A stretch of DNA of 64,000 bases from Tenrec ecaudatus (Eukaryota; Chordata; Mammalia; Afrosoricida; Tenrecidae). The DNA lies in assembly GCF_050624435.1 (NCBI RefSeq), contig NW_027459443.1:5001-69000 (forward strand). Direction: 5' to 3'. The notes under the pieces are model-generated. The model did not search any database. It was not told the DNA's origin and saw nothing but the letters and a program-made list of their open reading frames with translations. Every line of letters starts with the position of its first letter. Positions within the stretch are counted from its first letter, which is position 1. Made by a program: the position numbers and the translations under genes. Positions 36,839 to 48,879 of the stretch are shown here, one piece after another.

Positions 36839-37300
36839 CCTACTATATGCACACAAATTGTAAGGCACACAAACTCATGCCCACCACACACACTGCTAGT
36901 GTACGTAAACATCATAAACACAGTGCCTACACATCCCTTCACTATACATTCTGTATGCATTCATGCACAGTATATTCATATACATGCACTCTCTACACAC
37001 CCATACTAAATTCACTGCAGAGATATGAGTGTATACACAGTATATAATACCTTTGGGGCATAGAATGTCAAACTGAGGAGTGGGCGGATTCAGTCTTTCG
37101 TTTGTGGAGCACAAAGTCCTACCCCTCTCTTGATACCTCTCACCTGAGAATTGCCCATTTGCACTGTCATTTTAGGGCAGAAACTGGAAGGAGGCCAGGG
37201 TGGTAGAGTCTTCTGCATTATTTCAAAGTAGAGTGTGCCATATCTTGTGTGTGTCTCCACAGTTTGGCTATAGAGTGTGATGTTTGACCATGTCATGTGG
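36839..37300. other. NINL intron, unclassified
   Basis: Tacac-rich stretch to about 37040, then mixed sequence. No supported exon. Confidence 0.4.
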
Positions 37301-37309
37301 TATACCTGT

Positions 37310-37364
<55 letters not shown>

Positions 37365-37385
37365 CCTACTTACTAACAGGTATAC
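37300..37385. repeat. (GATA)n microsatellite flanked by 13-base inverted repeats
   Basis: About 13 AGAT/GATA units (37311-37363). They lie between gtatacctgttag (37300-37312) and its exact reverse complement ctaacaggtatac (37373-37385). Confidence 0.95.
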
Positions 37386-37399
37386 TAGCTCTGTACTGA

Positions 37400-37421
37400 T
37401 GTCATATATATATATATGACA
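37400..37421. repeat. 22-base perfect palindrome
   Basis: tgtcatatat followed by atatatgaca, an alternating TA core closed by GTC/GAC. It sits 15 bases after the inverted repeat that flanks the GATA run. Confidence 0.9.
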
Positions 37422-37429
37422 GCAGGAGA

Positions 37430-38505
37430 ATCAGGTGGACATGGTATAGGGGAAACCCATTCTGAGCCTCATATTTTCTAGAGTAAGTGGCTAGAGGGTT
37501 CATAGCAGTTCCAGATGCATTTGAGTATCTGGGACTCTCCATTGATAGCCATGGTGCCCTCTTCCACCTGCAAACAGAGTAAAATACCTGCTCTAGAGTG
37601 TTGTCCAGTTGGCACGCAGAGCACCCAGCGTAGCTTAGTAAGCTCGGTAAACAAGCTCCTTCATTAGAGAATTGGTGACTCAGTGAGTACAGGCAGAGGA
37701 GGTTTCTGCTCCCTTGAGCCTGACTCAGGAAGTGTACTGCTGGGAGAAGATGAAGGATGAAGGGTGGAGAGTATAGCCAGGACAAGCCTGGTGGTCATCA
37801 GAGAAGGGACCGGAAAGAGTCCAGGATGAGCCAGAAAGAGCAAGAGGAGCATGATTTAAGCTGTGGGGCTGGACTTGAAAGGGCTAAAAAATAGCTAGGT
37901 ATCCTTCTATCTGGAGGCCAGCGAGCCGGTGTGTCAGAAAAGAGGAGTTAAGGGTGATTGAGCAAGGTATTGAGGGTCCCAGATCCAGATCCCAGCCAGC
38001 AAGGCAGTGAGGAGAGGGTAGCTGAAGAGCCATGAGCCGGTTGGAGCAAGGTGGTTTTTACTCTGAGGGAGGCAGGAGCGCTGGATGCCTGGAGCAGAAA
38101 TGTGATGACCTGAAGGCGTGGAGAACACTCATTCTTACTCCCAGGGATTCCTGACAACACATATTTACTGGAAAGGGCTCTGAGGTAGAAAAAATTTAAG
38201 GGAAATATTTCTTGCCCTTGTGGATTCATAGAATATCTGAACGTAGCAGGTCAGCTTTCCGCTTGAGAGACTTTACCATCATCGTAAGACTCCCCTAGCT
38301 TGCTTAGCTGAAAGCTGCTTGCTTCTGTATTCCCAGTAATGTGCAGTTTCACACACAGGGAAGCCCACTCTGCTTTTGGAGCCTCTTAGGAATTTCTCCA
38401 TGATGGCAAGCCCCTCTTTAGGCTCTTCCTTTGTGAGGCCCTGTGTACCTTGTTCGTCATGCCAGAGAGATGCGGATAGTTCACGGGCTGCACTTACACA
38501 CCCAA
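37430..38505. other. NINL intron, non-repetitive
   Basis: About 1 kb of unremarkable sequence of moderate G+C. No splice-flanked open frame with recognisable homology. Confidence 0.45.
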
Positions 38506-38511
38506 CTCACA

Positions 38512-38695
38512 CTCATCCTCACTGCCATTGACTCAGTGTGGACTCATAGCGACCATACAGGACACAGTAGGCCTGCCCTGGCAGTTTGCAAGCCTGTAGC
38601 TCTCTGTGGGAGTAGAAAGCCCTGTCTGCTGCCTTCTGGCTCCAGAGCAGTCATGGCTGCTTTGATGAATCACGTCGCTGTGCCCAGCCCTCTCA
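38512..38695 (-). mobile_element. AfroSINE (reverse)
   Basis: Tail and body: 'actgccattgactcagtgtg', 'actcatagcgaccatacagg' and 'gtgggagtagaaagccctgt'. It lies 150 bases upstream of NINL exon E. Confidence 0.88.
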
Positions 38696-38799
38696 CCTTT
38701 GCTAGAAAGTGAAGAGAGCGATAACTGGTGAGGTTGTTCTTGCTAGGCAACGTGCAGGTTTGTGCAGTGGGGGACACGAGAAACAAGAGATTGGGCTGA

Positions 38800-39054
<255 letters not shown>

Positions 39055-39825
39055 TGAGGGTGGGGTGGGAGCCCGAGAGGGTTACTGTGCTTGGCCTCTG
39101 CTCTCTGGCTTCCTTACTCCTGCTGCAACAGAGAATCCCAGACAGGGAAATTCTCGGGAAACTTTTCTTTTTGGCTATTAATATATAAAAATTTTAATTT
39201 TGAAAGAGCATAAATAAAATACAGAGAAAACAACAGTGATAAAAACACTCTGAAGGTAGGTTTTCATGTATTAGATACTTCCCCCTTTGCCATGCTAACC
39301 TTTCAGGCTTGTTGCTTGGACAAGGCAGCACTCCGATGGGCGTTGGAACAAGCACACTTTTGTGGTGGCATCAGAGTCAGAGAAGGTGCATGTGTATAGT
39401 CAGCACTGACCACTACATAAGGGCATGCATTCTGCCAAGTCCTTTGATCAAAAAAGACCTAGGTGGGAACTGTGCCACTTGGCTCCACAGGCCAGCCTCG
39501 CATTCCTGGAAGCCATGGGGGTTTCCTGCCCATGCTCCTCCATTTCTTCTGCAACTGGCCCAGGAGACTAGCCTGGTGTAGCTCTTGCTCTTGGACTTAG
39601 TGTCACACTGTGCAGTAGTCAATTTAAAATAAATATAGCAAAGATTCATTTTTAAACATTCATTGTTTCATTCTGTATATGTGGGTGGTAAGATGCACAT
39701 AACATCTCTTTTTAAGTTTATTTTTCAAAATTCTGAGAGAGAAGGAAGATTTCATTTTCTGTAATACTTTTGACCATGGCTCATGTCCTCTGATACATAA
39801 TTTTTCTACCAATACAAATCATCAG

Positions 39826-39872
39826 TGTGTGTGTGTGTGTGTAGATAGATAAATAGATAGATAGATAGATAT
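39826..39872. repeat. (TG)n-(GATA)n compound microsatellite
   Basis: A TG run followed by degenerate GATA units. Confidence 0.9.
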
Positions 39873-39984
39873 TATGGAGATATGAAATATGTGTCAGGAT
39901 TCTTTACATATATTACGTTAGGAGTCTCTCCCAGAATTCTTTTAGCTTGAAATGGTAAAAACTCAACTCCAAGTGGCATAAGAA

Positions 39985-40232
39985 AAAAGGAGAATGTAAA
40001 ATAAAATCATAATTTATAAATTATTAAGGGTTCATGAGGAAGGGGGCAATGGGGAGGGAAGGGGAGGGAAAAAAGGAAAATGAGCTGATTCCAGGAACCC
40101 AAGCGGAAGGCGAATTTTGAGAATGACGAGGGCAACGAATGTATAAGGGTGCTTTACTCAATTGATGTATGTATGGATTGTGATAAGAGTTGTATGAGCC
40201 AAATAAAATGATTTTTTTTAAGAAAGAATGTT
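39985..40232 (+). mobile_element. L1 3' UTR terminus
   Basis: The last 250 bases of the same 3' UTR: 'tcataatttataaattatta', 'gagctgattccagg', 'gattgtgataagagttgtat' and an A-rich tail. Confidence 0.88.
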
Positions 40233-40334
40233 AGTGGCTTACAGTGGTGGGCAGTTGGCAGAGTTAATTTAGCCACTGCTCTCTGTAAGTGCCTGTATCA
40301 GTACCCTTTCATCTCTAACTGCTTCCAAATTTTC

Positions 40335-40531
40335 CTTTGCTATCAAGTTAATTTCAACTCATCATGATGCTAGGGGGCAGAATGGACTTACCCCTTTGGG
40401 TTTCCAAGAATTTAAATCTTTATGGGAATAGATAGCCTCTACTTTATTCCTCAGGGAAATGGGGTGGTTCAAACTGTTGACCTTGAAGTTGACATCTTAT
40501 TGCATTACCCACCACACCACCAGAGCTCCTT
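40335..40531 (-). mobile_element. AfroSINE (reverse)
   Basis: 'caagttaatttcaactcatc' tail, 'gggtttccaagaatttaaat' body, and a head ending 'ccaccacaccaccagagctcc'. More diverged than most others here. Confidence 0.8.
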
Positions 40532-40849
40532 CCAGTGCCCTTAGCCTTGGGCAAAGTCTCCTCTCTATAGCTCCATACAGCCTTTATAATTATTGGGTTT
40601 AGGTGGGGGGAAGGGCCCCTCTCTTGCTATTAATCCCCATGAAGTACTATGCATGGAGTCATATTCTTCCTCATGTGTCCCTGGCTCAGGCACAGTGGGA
40701 TCTCCTATTGACAGCCTAGGAGTTGGAGTGGGGGCGGCCCCAAGAGGAAAAGTCTCAGGCAAATGGGAGAGCCAAGGAAAATGGAGTCTGGAGTCAAATT
40801 GTTGAGAGACTTAAACTCATCTTGAATGTCCCTTGGGATTTATTTCTAG

Positions 40850-40987
<138 letters not shown>

Positions 40988-41570
40988 TAAGAGGCTGGGA
41001 GAGGTTGTTTCAAGGCTAGGGGTGTGGTTTGTTCTCAGGGGTCCGGGACTGGCAAGGGTCTGGGCTGCTGCCTTGCCTGCCCCCACCACCCTCTATAGGC
41101 AACTTGTGATGGGACAAGGAAAAGGGTCTCTGGTGTAGGGAGAGACGCTTTGCCTCTTCCTAATAGGGCCTAATGAGCAAGGGGCCGCCTACGGTTATTC
41201 TTGTCACAGGTCTTGCATACTTGGTGAGAGGCTTAGAAAGCCAGATCTCAAAATCCTAACCTAATCCCCTTAATAATATCCCAAGCAGCTGAATCCAACT
41301 TAAAACTTATGTGACTGACATTTTTCTTGCTATTATGGAGGTGCAAATGTTCTCCAGACCAGCCCACGGGGCCCCCAGGCTTAAGCCAATTGACTGAAAG
41401 CGCACAAAAAAAAATTGCTTCTTAGACCTTTTCACTGAGCACAACGTGGCAGTTGGCACCGTGTTCCATTACAACAGAGCTCTGCTTTCACTCAACGGGT
41501 TATTCATGTTGTTCTGCTAAATAGATTCACAGGGACAAAAGTTGATAGTATTTTATAGAAAGATAACTTT
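40988..41570. other. Former intron or possible new 3' UTR after exon F
   Basis: No repeat recognised until about 41570. No AATAAA was seen in the first 500 bases. No sequence resembling the next NINL exon (VEQLARERDKAR...) is present. Confidence 0.4.
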
Positions 41571-41574
41571 TCCA

Positions 41575-41970
41575 ACAGTTTTGTTGGCATATAAATCATG
41601 TATCATACAATTCAGTGGTTTAGACATATTTTAAAAGAATTGTGTAGGCGTCACCACAATGAGTTTTAGAATATTTTCTTCATTCTGGTACCCGTTATTA
41701 TTAACTCCCCATAGCCCGCAGTCTCCCCTGCCACAACCGGAAGGAGCTATTAATCTAATTGCTGTTTCTATAGATCACCTATCCCGGATTTCATATACAG
41801 AAAATCCTACAAAACAAAATAAACACCAAAAAACCTCAATTCATCTTTATGCTATTCTAACGCCAACCATCCCTAACCTTCCCATAACACTCTTCTTAGC
41901 TAGATTCGGTCATTTATTTCAGTGACCACATACAATTCACAGACAATATTCACAATTATCGAGTTAATCA
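41575..41970 (-). mobile_element. L1M-type 3' UTR
   Basis: Reads 'gtatcatacaattcagtggt', 'gcgtcaccacaatgagtttt' and 'aattgctgtttctatagatc', the reverse of the common L1M 3' UTR. Confidence 0.75.
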
Positions 41971-43529
41971 GGGAAATGTTAATGATACAGGTCTTTTGTC
42001 TACAATACCATGCTGATAACCACCTCTTTCTCTGGTCCCAGGCCTCTCAGTTGCATAGTCCCTTGGCTTCTGCTTTGTTCCATGGGCCAGGAAGCCTACC
42101 ACTCTGCCTCGTGGTCTCAGTGTTGCTCCTTGCTCTGTCTCATGTGCTCAGTGCCAGGGCTTCTGCTGCCTCCACGACTTACGGCATGGATCTCACATGT
42201 GCCCCACTGATGGCTCTTATTTCTTGATGGACACAGGATTCTCTCTCTCTGCTACTGAGATGCCGTGCAAGGGCATCACTGTCCGACCCATCTATGAGTG
42301 TTTCACATACCCGATTTGCCTAGTCCCACCCAATTATTTGATGAGTGTTACAAAGATATGGATAGAAGAGCCCTTTGGATCATTTCACTTCACCCCGGGC
42401 TACCTTTTGGCTCTTCTAGACATTGCTCCTTTAATACATGAAGAATTGCCTCCTGCCCACTGACATCTAGGATTTGTTTTCACAGTCGTGGTGACCCTGT
42501 TAACAGTCACTCGTACTTCAGTCATATCATCAAACCAGCATCTTCTCCTCGCCTCCTTTTACCTGAGCCCATGGTGAAAAGAGGACACTCTTCAATGGGG
42601 ACTTTCCCTTGACTTGTTCTTTTTCTTTTCTTTTTCATATTGATACTAATACACCCACAAAAACTGGTAAACCAGCTACTTCATTACCACTCCCTATTTT
42701 AGATATCCCATTGCTAAATTGTCAATCCCTAACAACCAGTCCTCTGAGGAGACAAGCAAATTTTTGATCAGAAGAATCTTTATTTATGATTTAAACTTTG
42801 AGCATCTGTTTCCATAAATATAATCCAATCCAGGGAAAGCCATCAAATTAGAGCAATGTATGCCAGATCATAGTGTCAACATTTATCTTGTCATTCATTT
42901 GGGTTCTGGTCAACTCAGCCCTAGAATCCAAGGTAGATCAAATAGGTACCAGTATCAAGCTTGGGAGTTCACACACACCTCCCTGTACTTTAGATTAACT
43001 GGCCAATTCATATATTCTCATCAACCCTAACTCCCCATGGCCTAGGTCCTGATCATCAGCTTTATAATTCACAACTCATGAAATCTCCCAATGTCTTCCC
43101 CTCTTCACTCACATTTTCAAACTTCAGACCAGCCAGCCCCTCTCTCTCATCTCTAGCTTCTGGGGCCAGATCAGCAGGTGCCAATAGAACATGCCAAAAT
43201 GCAGGCTGTGTCATCAGTGCGGCAGTTCCACCACTCCCACCCAAGTGGACCCAAGTGTCAGCACAGTGAGCATACTAGGCTGCCGCCAGCTCCCTTAACT
43301 TCAGTCTGTCAGGAGCCATTCTCTGAGAGGAACACACTTCTCCCTGCTAAGATGACTCTAAAGGCAGGCAGCTCAAAATTCAAAAGGCCAAACCGATTTT
43401 TCTCCTACTCATTCTTTCAGTTGTTCTGGGTGGATCTGCATGTCTTTGCAAATAAGTGCAAAAGTACTGGTAGCAAAGGTTCTGGGTGAGGCTTCCATCC
43501 ACACTGGTGAGAGCTTTCACTGCTCTCTC
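41971..43529. repeat. Unclassified interspersed repeat, copy 1
   Basis: The part at about 41970-42460 is related to 44810-45290. Shared words in the same order include 'ctcatg-gctcagt/ct', 'gcctccac-actt', 'ggatct-acatgtg', 'acaaagatatg/acatgaatagaa-agcc' and 'catttcacttca'. I cannot name the family or orientation. Confidence 0.5.
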
Positions 43530-43746
43530 CAAACCAAACCAAACCAAACTCACTGCAGTTAAGTCAATTCTGACTCCCATTCAGCCTATAGGGCAGGGGG
43601 TAGAGCTGCCCTTGTGGGTTTCTAAGATTGTAACTCTTTACAGGAATAGAAAGCCACATCTTTCTCCCATGAAGTGTCTTGTGGTTTGAACTGCTGAACT
43701 TGCAGTTAGAAGCCCAGTGCGTAACTACTACACCAACAGGCCTCCA
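43530..43746 (-). mobile_element. AfroSINE, nearly complete
   Basis: Begins with an AACCAAACC tail, then 'actgcagttaagtcaattctg', 'ggtagagctgcccttgtggg' and 'ggaatagaaagccacatctt'. The head 'agcccagtgcgtaactactacaccaacaggcctcc' region closes it. One of the clearest copies. Confidence 0.9.
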
Positions 43747-44224
43747 ATACTCTACGTGGACTTAAAACAAAAACCCATTTCTTCAGGGAAAATTCCTAAC
43801 TCCCCTTTTAACAAATCCAATAAGAATAGGCTGAATGTGAACATACAAGCTCTCTGTAATCATAAAACTGAGTATTTGTTTCTATCGCACATGATACCTA
43901 TTTATAACACTAGTCAGGAGAAACCTCTATCCAACAGTCAGCTAAACACATAAACCCAAATATATCATCCTTTTAAAAACACTCAGTTCAATGTTCTTTT
44001 CTCCACCCAGATTATCCCATTCGTATGTCTACGGACTTGGGCCTCTGTTAGGGTACATCCAGGAAACCCTGGCCTTCTTATTAACTGTTTTGTTTAACCA
44101 GCCTGGTATTTCCTTCAGGCCACTCCAGAGCACTTTCACGCCCTTGACATCTCTTACATTTCTTTCAAGCACTGCCATTGTTTTAGGTAGGTACCATCAT
44201 GTAGGTTTTGACCTTATGCATCTA
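43747..44224. other. Unclassified sequence, probably the rest of the split repeat
   Basis: Follows the AfroSINE and may continue the repeat it interrupted. No exon seen. Confidence 0.35.
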
Positions 44225-44470
44225 TGCCAGGTTCTGCAATATCCTCACAGTTTTTCCCGTTGAGCCTCCTGTTGCAGCCATGGTACCAATCGATCGCATC
44301 GAGAGCCTTCCTCTTTTTCACTGTCCCTTTGCTTTATCAGACATAATGTCTTCCCCAGGGGCTGGTCTTTCCTGACATGTCCAAAGTGTGCCCATCTTAG
44401 ACTCTTAAGGTGCACTATAGCTGTATTTCTTCCAAGACAGATCATTTTGTCCTTTCAGCAGTCCATAGTA
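44225..44470 (-). mobile_element. RTE LINE fragment
   Basis: 'ttctgcaatatcctcacagt' leads in. Then come 'gagagccttcctctttttca', 'ggctggtctttcctgacatg' and 'tgtatttcttccaagacaga', the reverse complement of the region shown at 28100-28290. Confidence 0.85.
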
Positions 44471-44804
44471 AGAATAACCAAAGGAATAATCTAAGAATCA
44501 AAATTTTCACTTCCCTTACCCTGACCTTTCTTTTGTAAAACCCCATGCTTTCATGAGCCTGGAGCCATTGCAGTTAATTCCACTCTTGACACCAACTGAT
44601 GAAATGCCGTACGTCTGACCTCCTAGCTACACGAAGGGGGAGATTCCAATGCCACACCAGCCCAAGCTAATTGCCACAAGGCAGAATGCCTTGACCCTCT
44701 ATCCTTTTTTTACCCTTATCTGATACCAACATCCCTCAGTTGGCACGCTACCTCTCTGTTGGGTTCAATAATGTATTGCAACGTCTTCAAAAAAACTTAC
44801 AGGC

Positions 44805-45330
44805 AATGTTCATGGTTATAGAATTGCTTAAGGAAGCTAACCAGTTACAGAACGTTAAGGAAACAGGTTTTTTGGTCTGCATTGCCTCTTCTCACCCACG
44901 ATGGTAGGCATCTCTTTCTTAGTGTTGCACCTCTGCCCTCTACCTCATGAGCTTAGCACTGCTCCTTTGCTTTGTCTTCTGTTCTCAGTGCCTTGGCCTC
45001 TGATACTTCTGGTGCCTCCACTACTTCAGGCAAGGATCTTACATGTGCTCACTCCTGGTGTTTCCATCTTGATTAACATGGAATGTTTCTGTCTGCAACT
45101 GTTATCATTCACTCTTATATACACAGTGCAATGGGAAAACCAACAAATTCCCTCAGTTAGCATTTCACATACCCTATTTGCTTGATATGGCCCCAAAATT
45201 TGGTGGGAGTTACAAAGACATGAATAGAAAAGCCATTCCAAGTAATTTCACTTCAACACAGCTGCCCTCACACCCTCCACCACTACAGGAACTCTTTCAA
45301 GGAAAAGCAGCTTGCCTCCCTGTAACACCT
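44805..45330. repeat. Unclassified interspersed repeat, copy 2
   Basis: Related to 41970-42460 (see that entry). It ends about 80 bases before NINL block G. Confidence 0.5.
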
Positions 45331-45414
45331 CTCCCTTATGGAAAGGTGAGAAACTTACCATTGCGTCATTGCTTGCGTTATATAGCTATTAAACCACTGG
45401 CCTGAATCTTTTAG

Positions 45415-45525
45415 GAAAACAGTCGATTGCAGAAGGAGATCTTTGAAGTTGTGGAAAAGTAGTCAGATTCAGAGAAGCTGGTGCTGAAACTGCAGAATGA
45501 CCTTGAGTTTGTGCTGAAGGACAAG
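45415..45525 (+). pseudogene. NINL: NINL exon G with in-frame stop
   Basis: A 37-codon coiled-coil exon. It reads [15 protein letters not shown], then TAG at 45460-45462, then [20 protein letters not shown] and K. Human NINL has [37 protein letters not shown]. The stop replaces a Leu codon and fits a single TTG to TAG change. The acceptor is cttttag ending at 45414. The 3' junction is AAG|gcaagt: a GC donor, otherwise perfect. No other reading of the exon avoids the stop. Confidence 0.93.
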
Positions 45526-46108
45526 GCAAGTGCTTCTGCTTATTCTGAGTCTTTCAACTAGAATCATGGTCAGTAGTGTGGGCCATGTCTTGAAAATGAT
45601 ACTTGGGTGATAGAACTTTGGTTTTTTTTCCTTACAAAAATCCTGTAATGGAGAGAAATCTATATAATATCTTTTTCTTTCCCCTTTTCATGACAAGTCA
45701 CTGTGACCTAGTGCTACCCCGCGTAGTATGGCCTCTGTACTGATAAAGCCAGGACCCACTAATAGTACTTGGGATTAGCCAGAGAGGCCAAAGGAGCACT
45801 TAGAGCGTGGTGCCATCATATGTCATCTACCCTAAGGACGTTGCTGGGAAGGGAGAAGTTGCACCAGAGACAAGGCAGAAGTGCATCCCAGCCACCACAG
45901 GCTCCGGGTCCTAAGAAAACGCTGTTGGTGGCAAGACCTTTTAAACAAGTTTGAAAGTAGGTAGACTGGATGCTTTTTTCTAGAGCTACTGGAAAGTAGA
46001 AGTTAGATTCCCAGAAGGAAAGTGAGGAGGTGGCCCCAGGAACCTGGCCCAAGAGGACCTGCCTTACCATTCTCTGTATTGTTGCTTTCTTTCTGGGTCT
46101 GACATCAG

Positions 46109-46186
46109 CTGGAACCAGATGGCACTGCACTCTTCTCTCAAGAACAGTTCATGGCGATCCTGAAGGAGTATGAATTCAAGTGCAGG
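46109..46186 (+). pseudogene. NINL: NINL exon H, one codon short
   Basis: 26 codons: LEPDGTALFSQEQFMAILKE followed by YEFKCR. Human NINL has [27 protein letters not shown] (27), so one residue is missing between Glu and Phe. The acceptor is gacatcag ending at 46108; the donor is AGG|gtatgt at 46187. The exon itself is open, but it lies downstream of a stop and a lost donor. No later NINL exon was recognised in the remaining 17.8 kb. Confidence 0.9.
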
Positions 46187-46900
46187 GTATGTGCCAGGGA
46201 AGTTTGGGGGGCTGGGCCGGGGGGGTTCCCTCACCATCCTCAGCTCTACTGCACTCACTCTTTTGACTGCTGTGAGCAGTCACATATTAATCTTGTATTG
46301 GGTCTTACATGCCAGCATTTTGGTTGTTGGTACCCAAACCTTCACCTTTGCTCATTCCCATCCTCTTCCCCAACCATTTCTACACTGGGGCAGGGTCAAA
46401 GCTTATGGGGAACTTAGGGTTTTCTCTAAAAGCATGACCCTCTGGCTGCATCAGCAGGTCTCTAGACCTCTTGTGCAAAAAAGTCCAAAGAACTCTACTT
46501 CTTGTCTCATTGTACCTGCTAAGAGGGTGGTGTTCAACCATTAGAATGGACAGAACTGTAGGTGACCAGTGTCTGTGTAGCTCAACCTAGCTGATGGCTA
46601 TGAGAGTGGCTGAGGTTTGAGCAGGCCATGTTCAGGCCCTCCTTTTGGAGGTTGAAAGAGGAGACCACTGAGAGTATCTTCTTGAAGAGACCGGGCTTCT
46701 ACGTTTAGCCTTGATTCTGCTGAAAAGCCTCTAATTTGATGACGTCTACTTGCTGCGTGTGGAAGGTCAACTTGATATCTAAAAGTGGCCTCATGTTATA
46801 GCCACAAGAATGTCCCAAGAAACCAGGCCCAGTGCTCCAGACTTGACGGCTGCTATTCTTCTACTGTATATCTTTCTTTAAAAACAAAGTTGTTGTGTGG
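46187..46900. other. Intron, unclassified
   Basis: No repeat or exon recognised between block H and the L1 that follows. Confidence 0.4.
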
Positions 46901-47344
46901 GTGTTTTTTAATCATTTTATTGGGGGCTCTTACAACTCTTGTTACAATCTATACATCAATTGTATCTGACATATCCGTACATATATTCTGTCTTTCTTTT
47001 ATAGACATTTACTTTCCATGGAGCCCTTGGGATCAGCTCCTCTTTTTTTCTCTCCCTTCTCCTCCCCCAACCCCAATCCTCGTGGCCCCTTGATACATTG
47101 TAGATTGTTAATTATTTTCAAATCTTACTCCGACCGCCATCTCCCTTCCCTTCTAGTTTCTGTTGTTCTCCCCCCTGACTGGGGGTACGGGATTATATGC
47201 TATTCATTGCTATTGGTGTCTCCTCTCTCCCCACTTCGCCCCCTTCCCCCTACCCTTTTGTTGTCTCTATTCCCATTCCTGTTCCTGGTTCCATGTGTCG
47301 TGAGTTTTATCTCTTGCCTATGCCTATGCGCATGCTCCCGTCTA

Positions 47345-48650
47345 GTCTAGATTGGGAAGCGGCACTGAGGTCGTGATAGCGGGGAGTGAGAAGCTGTTGA
47401 ACTCATTGGAGTACAGTCCTTCATAGTACTGTGCAATTACCCTTTTGATTTTATTAGGGTTCATTGTAATGTCCCTTGTTTCATTCCTCATCCTTGCTAT
47501 TGAAATTTGTTCCTTCCTTTCTTTGGTTAGGTTTTCCATGGTCTTTTGATTCTGTTAATCCTTTCAAAGAACCAGCTTTTAGCTGCATTTCTTTTTTCCA
47601 TAATTTTCTTGTTTTCCCTTTCATGAATCTCAGCACTTTTTATTTTTCTTTTGCAATTTGTAGGATTATTCTGCTGACTGCTCTAATTGGTGTAAGTTTT
47701 GTGTCAGCACATCAATCATACGTCTCTTTCTTTTTCATGTGCTTACATATTACTATCAGACTTTCTCTGATAGCGGCCTTTGCTGTCTCAAAGGTTTTGG
47801 TAACTGTATTCTCATTGGTTTCTAGAAATTTTCTAATTTCATATCTTTCTGAGCCAGTAACCACTCCTTTTGCAAAAGAGAGTTATTTTTCTTACAATTT
47901 TTTCCCTTGTTTTCTTCATCATCCTTCTGTCGATTTTCAGCCTTATGTTATAGTGGTCGGAGAGAGAAGTCGGTATGGTCTCTTTATGTTTGAATTTACA
48001 CAGATTCAACTTATGTCCCAGCATGTGGTCTATCTTTGAGTATGTGCCATGGGGGGCTTAAAAAGAATATGAGGGTGTTTTTGCATTTTGGTGGAGCGTT
48101 CTGAAAATATCTATCAGGTCAAGTCATTTAATCATAATGTTTAGATCTGTTGCCTCCTTGTTAAGCTTCTTTCCTTGTGATCTTTCTCAGAGAATGGTGT
48201 ATTAAGGTCACCTACTATAATTGTTAGCCTGTGATTTCTTTTATCATCTTTTGGAGTGTTTGATAAATTTTGTGGACGTCGCGTTGAACATGAATATATT
48301 TATTATGTTCACTGGTTCTTCATCTACTGTTCCCTTGAACATTATATAGTGCCCCTACCCCTTATGTCTTGTTATGGCTTGTACCTTGGGAACTATTTTT
48401 ACAATCTGAGGTTAGGATTGCAACCTTTGCTTTTTTTTGAATGGCCGTTTTCTTGGTATATTTTTCTCCAGCCTTTGATTCTCAGCCTATTTTTGTCTGT
48501 AATCATAAGATGTGTATCCTATAGGTAGCAGCCCAAGGGGTTGTGTTTTCTAAGTCAGGCTGCTAACCTCTGCCTTTTATTGGCTGAGTTCTGTCCATTG
48601 TTATTCAGGGTTATTATATCCAGCTGTGGACTCTGTGATGTCATCTTGTA
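47345..48650 (-). pseudogene. L1 ORF2 endonuclease region, truncated before RT
   Basis: The endonuclease tail reads LGHKLNLCKFKHKETIPTSL, then SDHYNIRLKIDRR (minus strand, about 48024-47930), matching the 'SDH' catalytic end of L1 endonuclease. The linker has ISIARMRNETRDITMNPNKI and VIAQYYEGLYSNEF. Frameshifts separate these parts. The reverse transcriptase (FADD motif) is not present. Confidence 0.85.
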
Positions 48651-48879
48651 CCTTTTGTGTTGAATGTTTTCCTACCTCCCTTTCTTATCAGTGTGTTGTG
48701 CATTTGTGTGTGGTTCATTCTGCCTTTCTTTGCCACTGTTATCTTGGGGGCTGTTTACTCTTTGTTTACATCTGGGTGGAGTTGTTTTATGTGGCAGTCT
48801 CTTGTTTTTGTTTGGTGAGTGATGTTTTTCTGCCCATACCGGTTAGATAAGGATCTTTTGTAGGGCTAGTTTCTTTTAT

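Noticed and set aside
37311-37363. CRISPR-like array
   Set aside because: It is a plain GATA microsatellite without spacers; the window is mammalian.
47476-48039. 187-codon open frame on the + strand
   Set aside because: It lies antisense to the L1 endonuclease. The minus strand carries the recognisable protein words, and the + frame is rich in Ser, Phe and Leu as expected for the complement of A-rich coding sequence.
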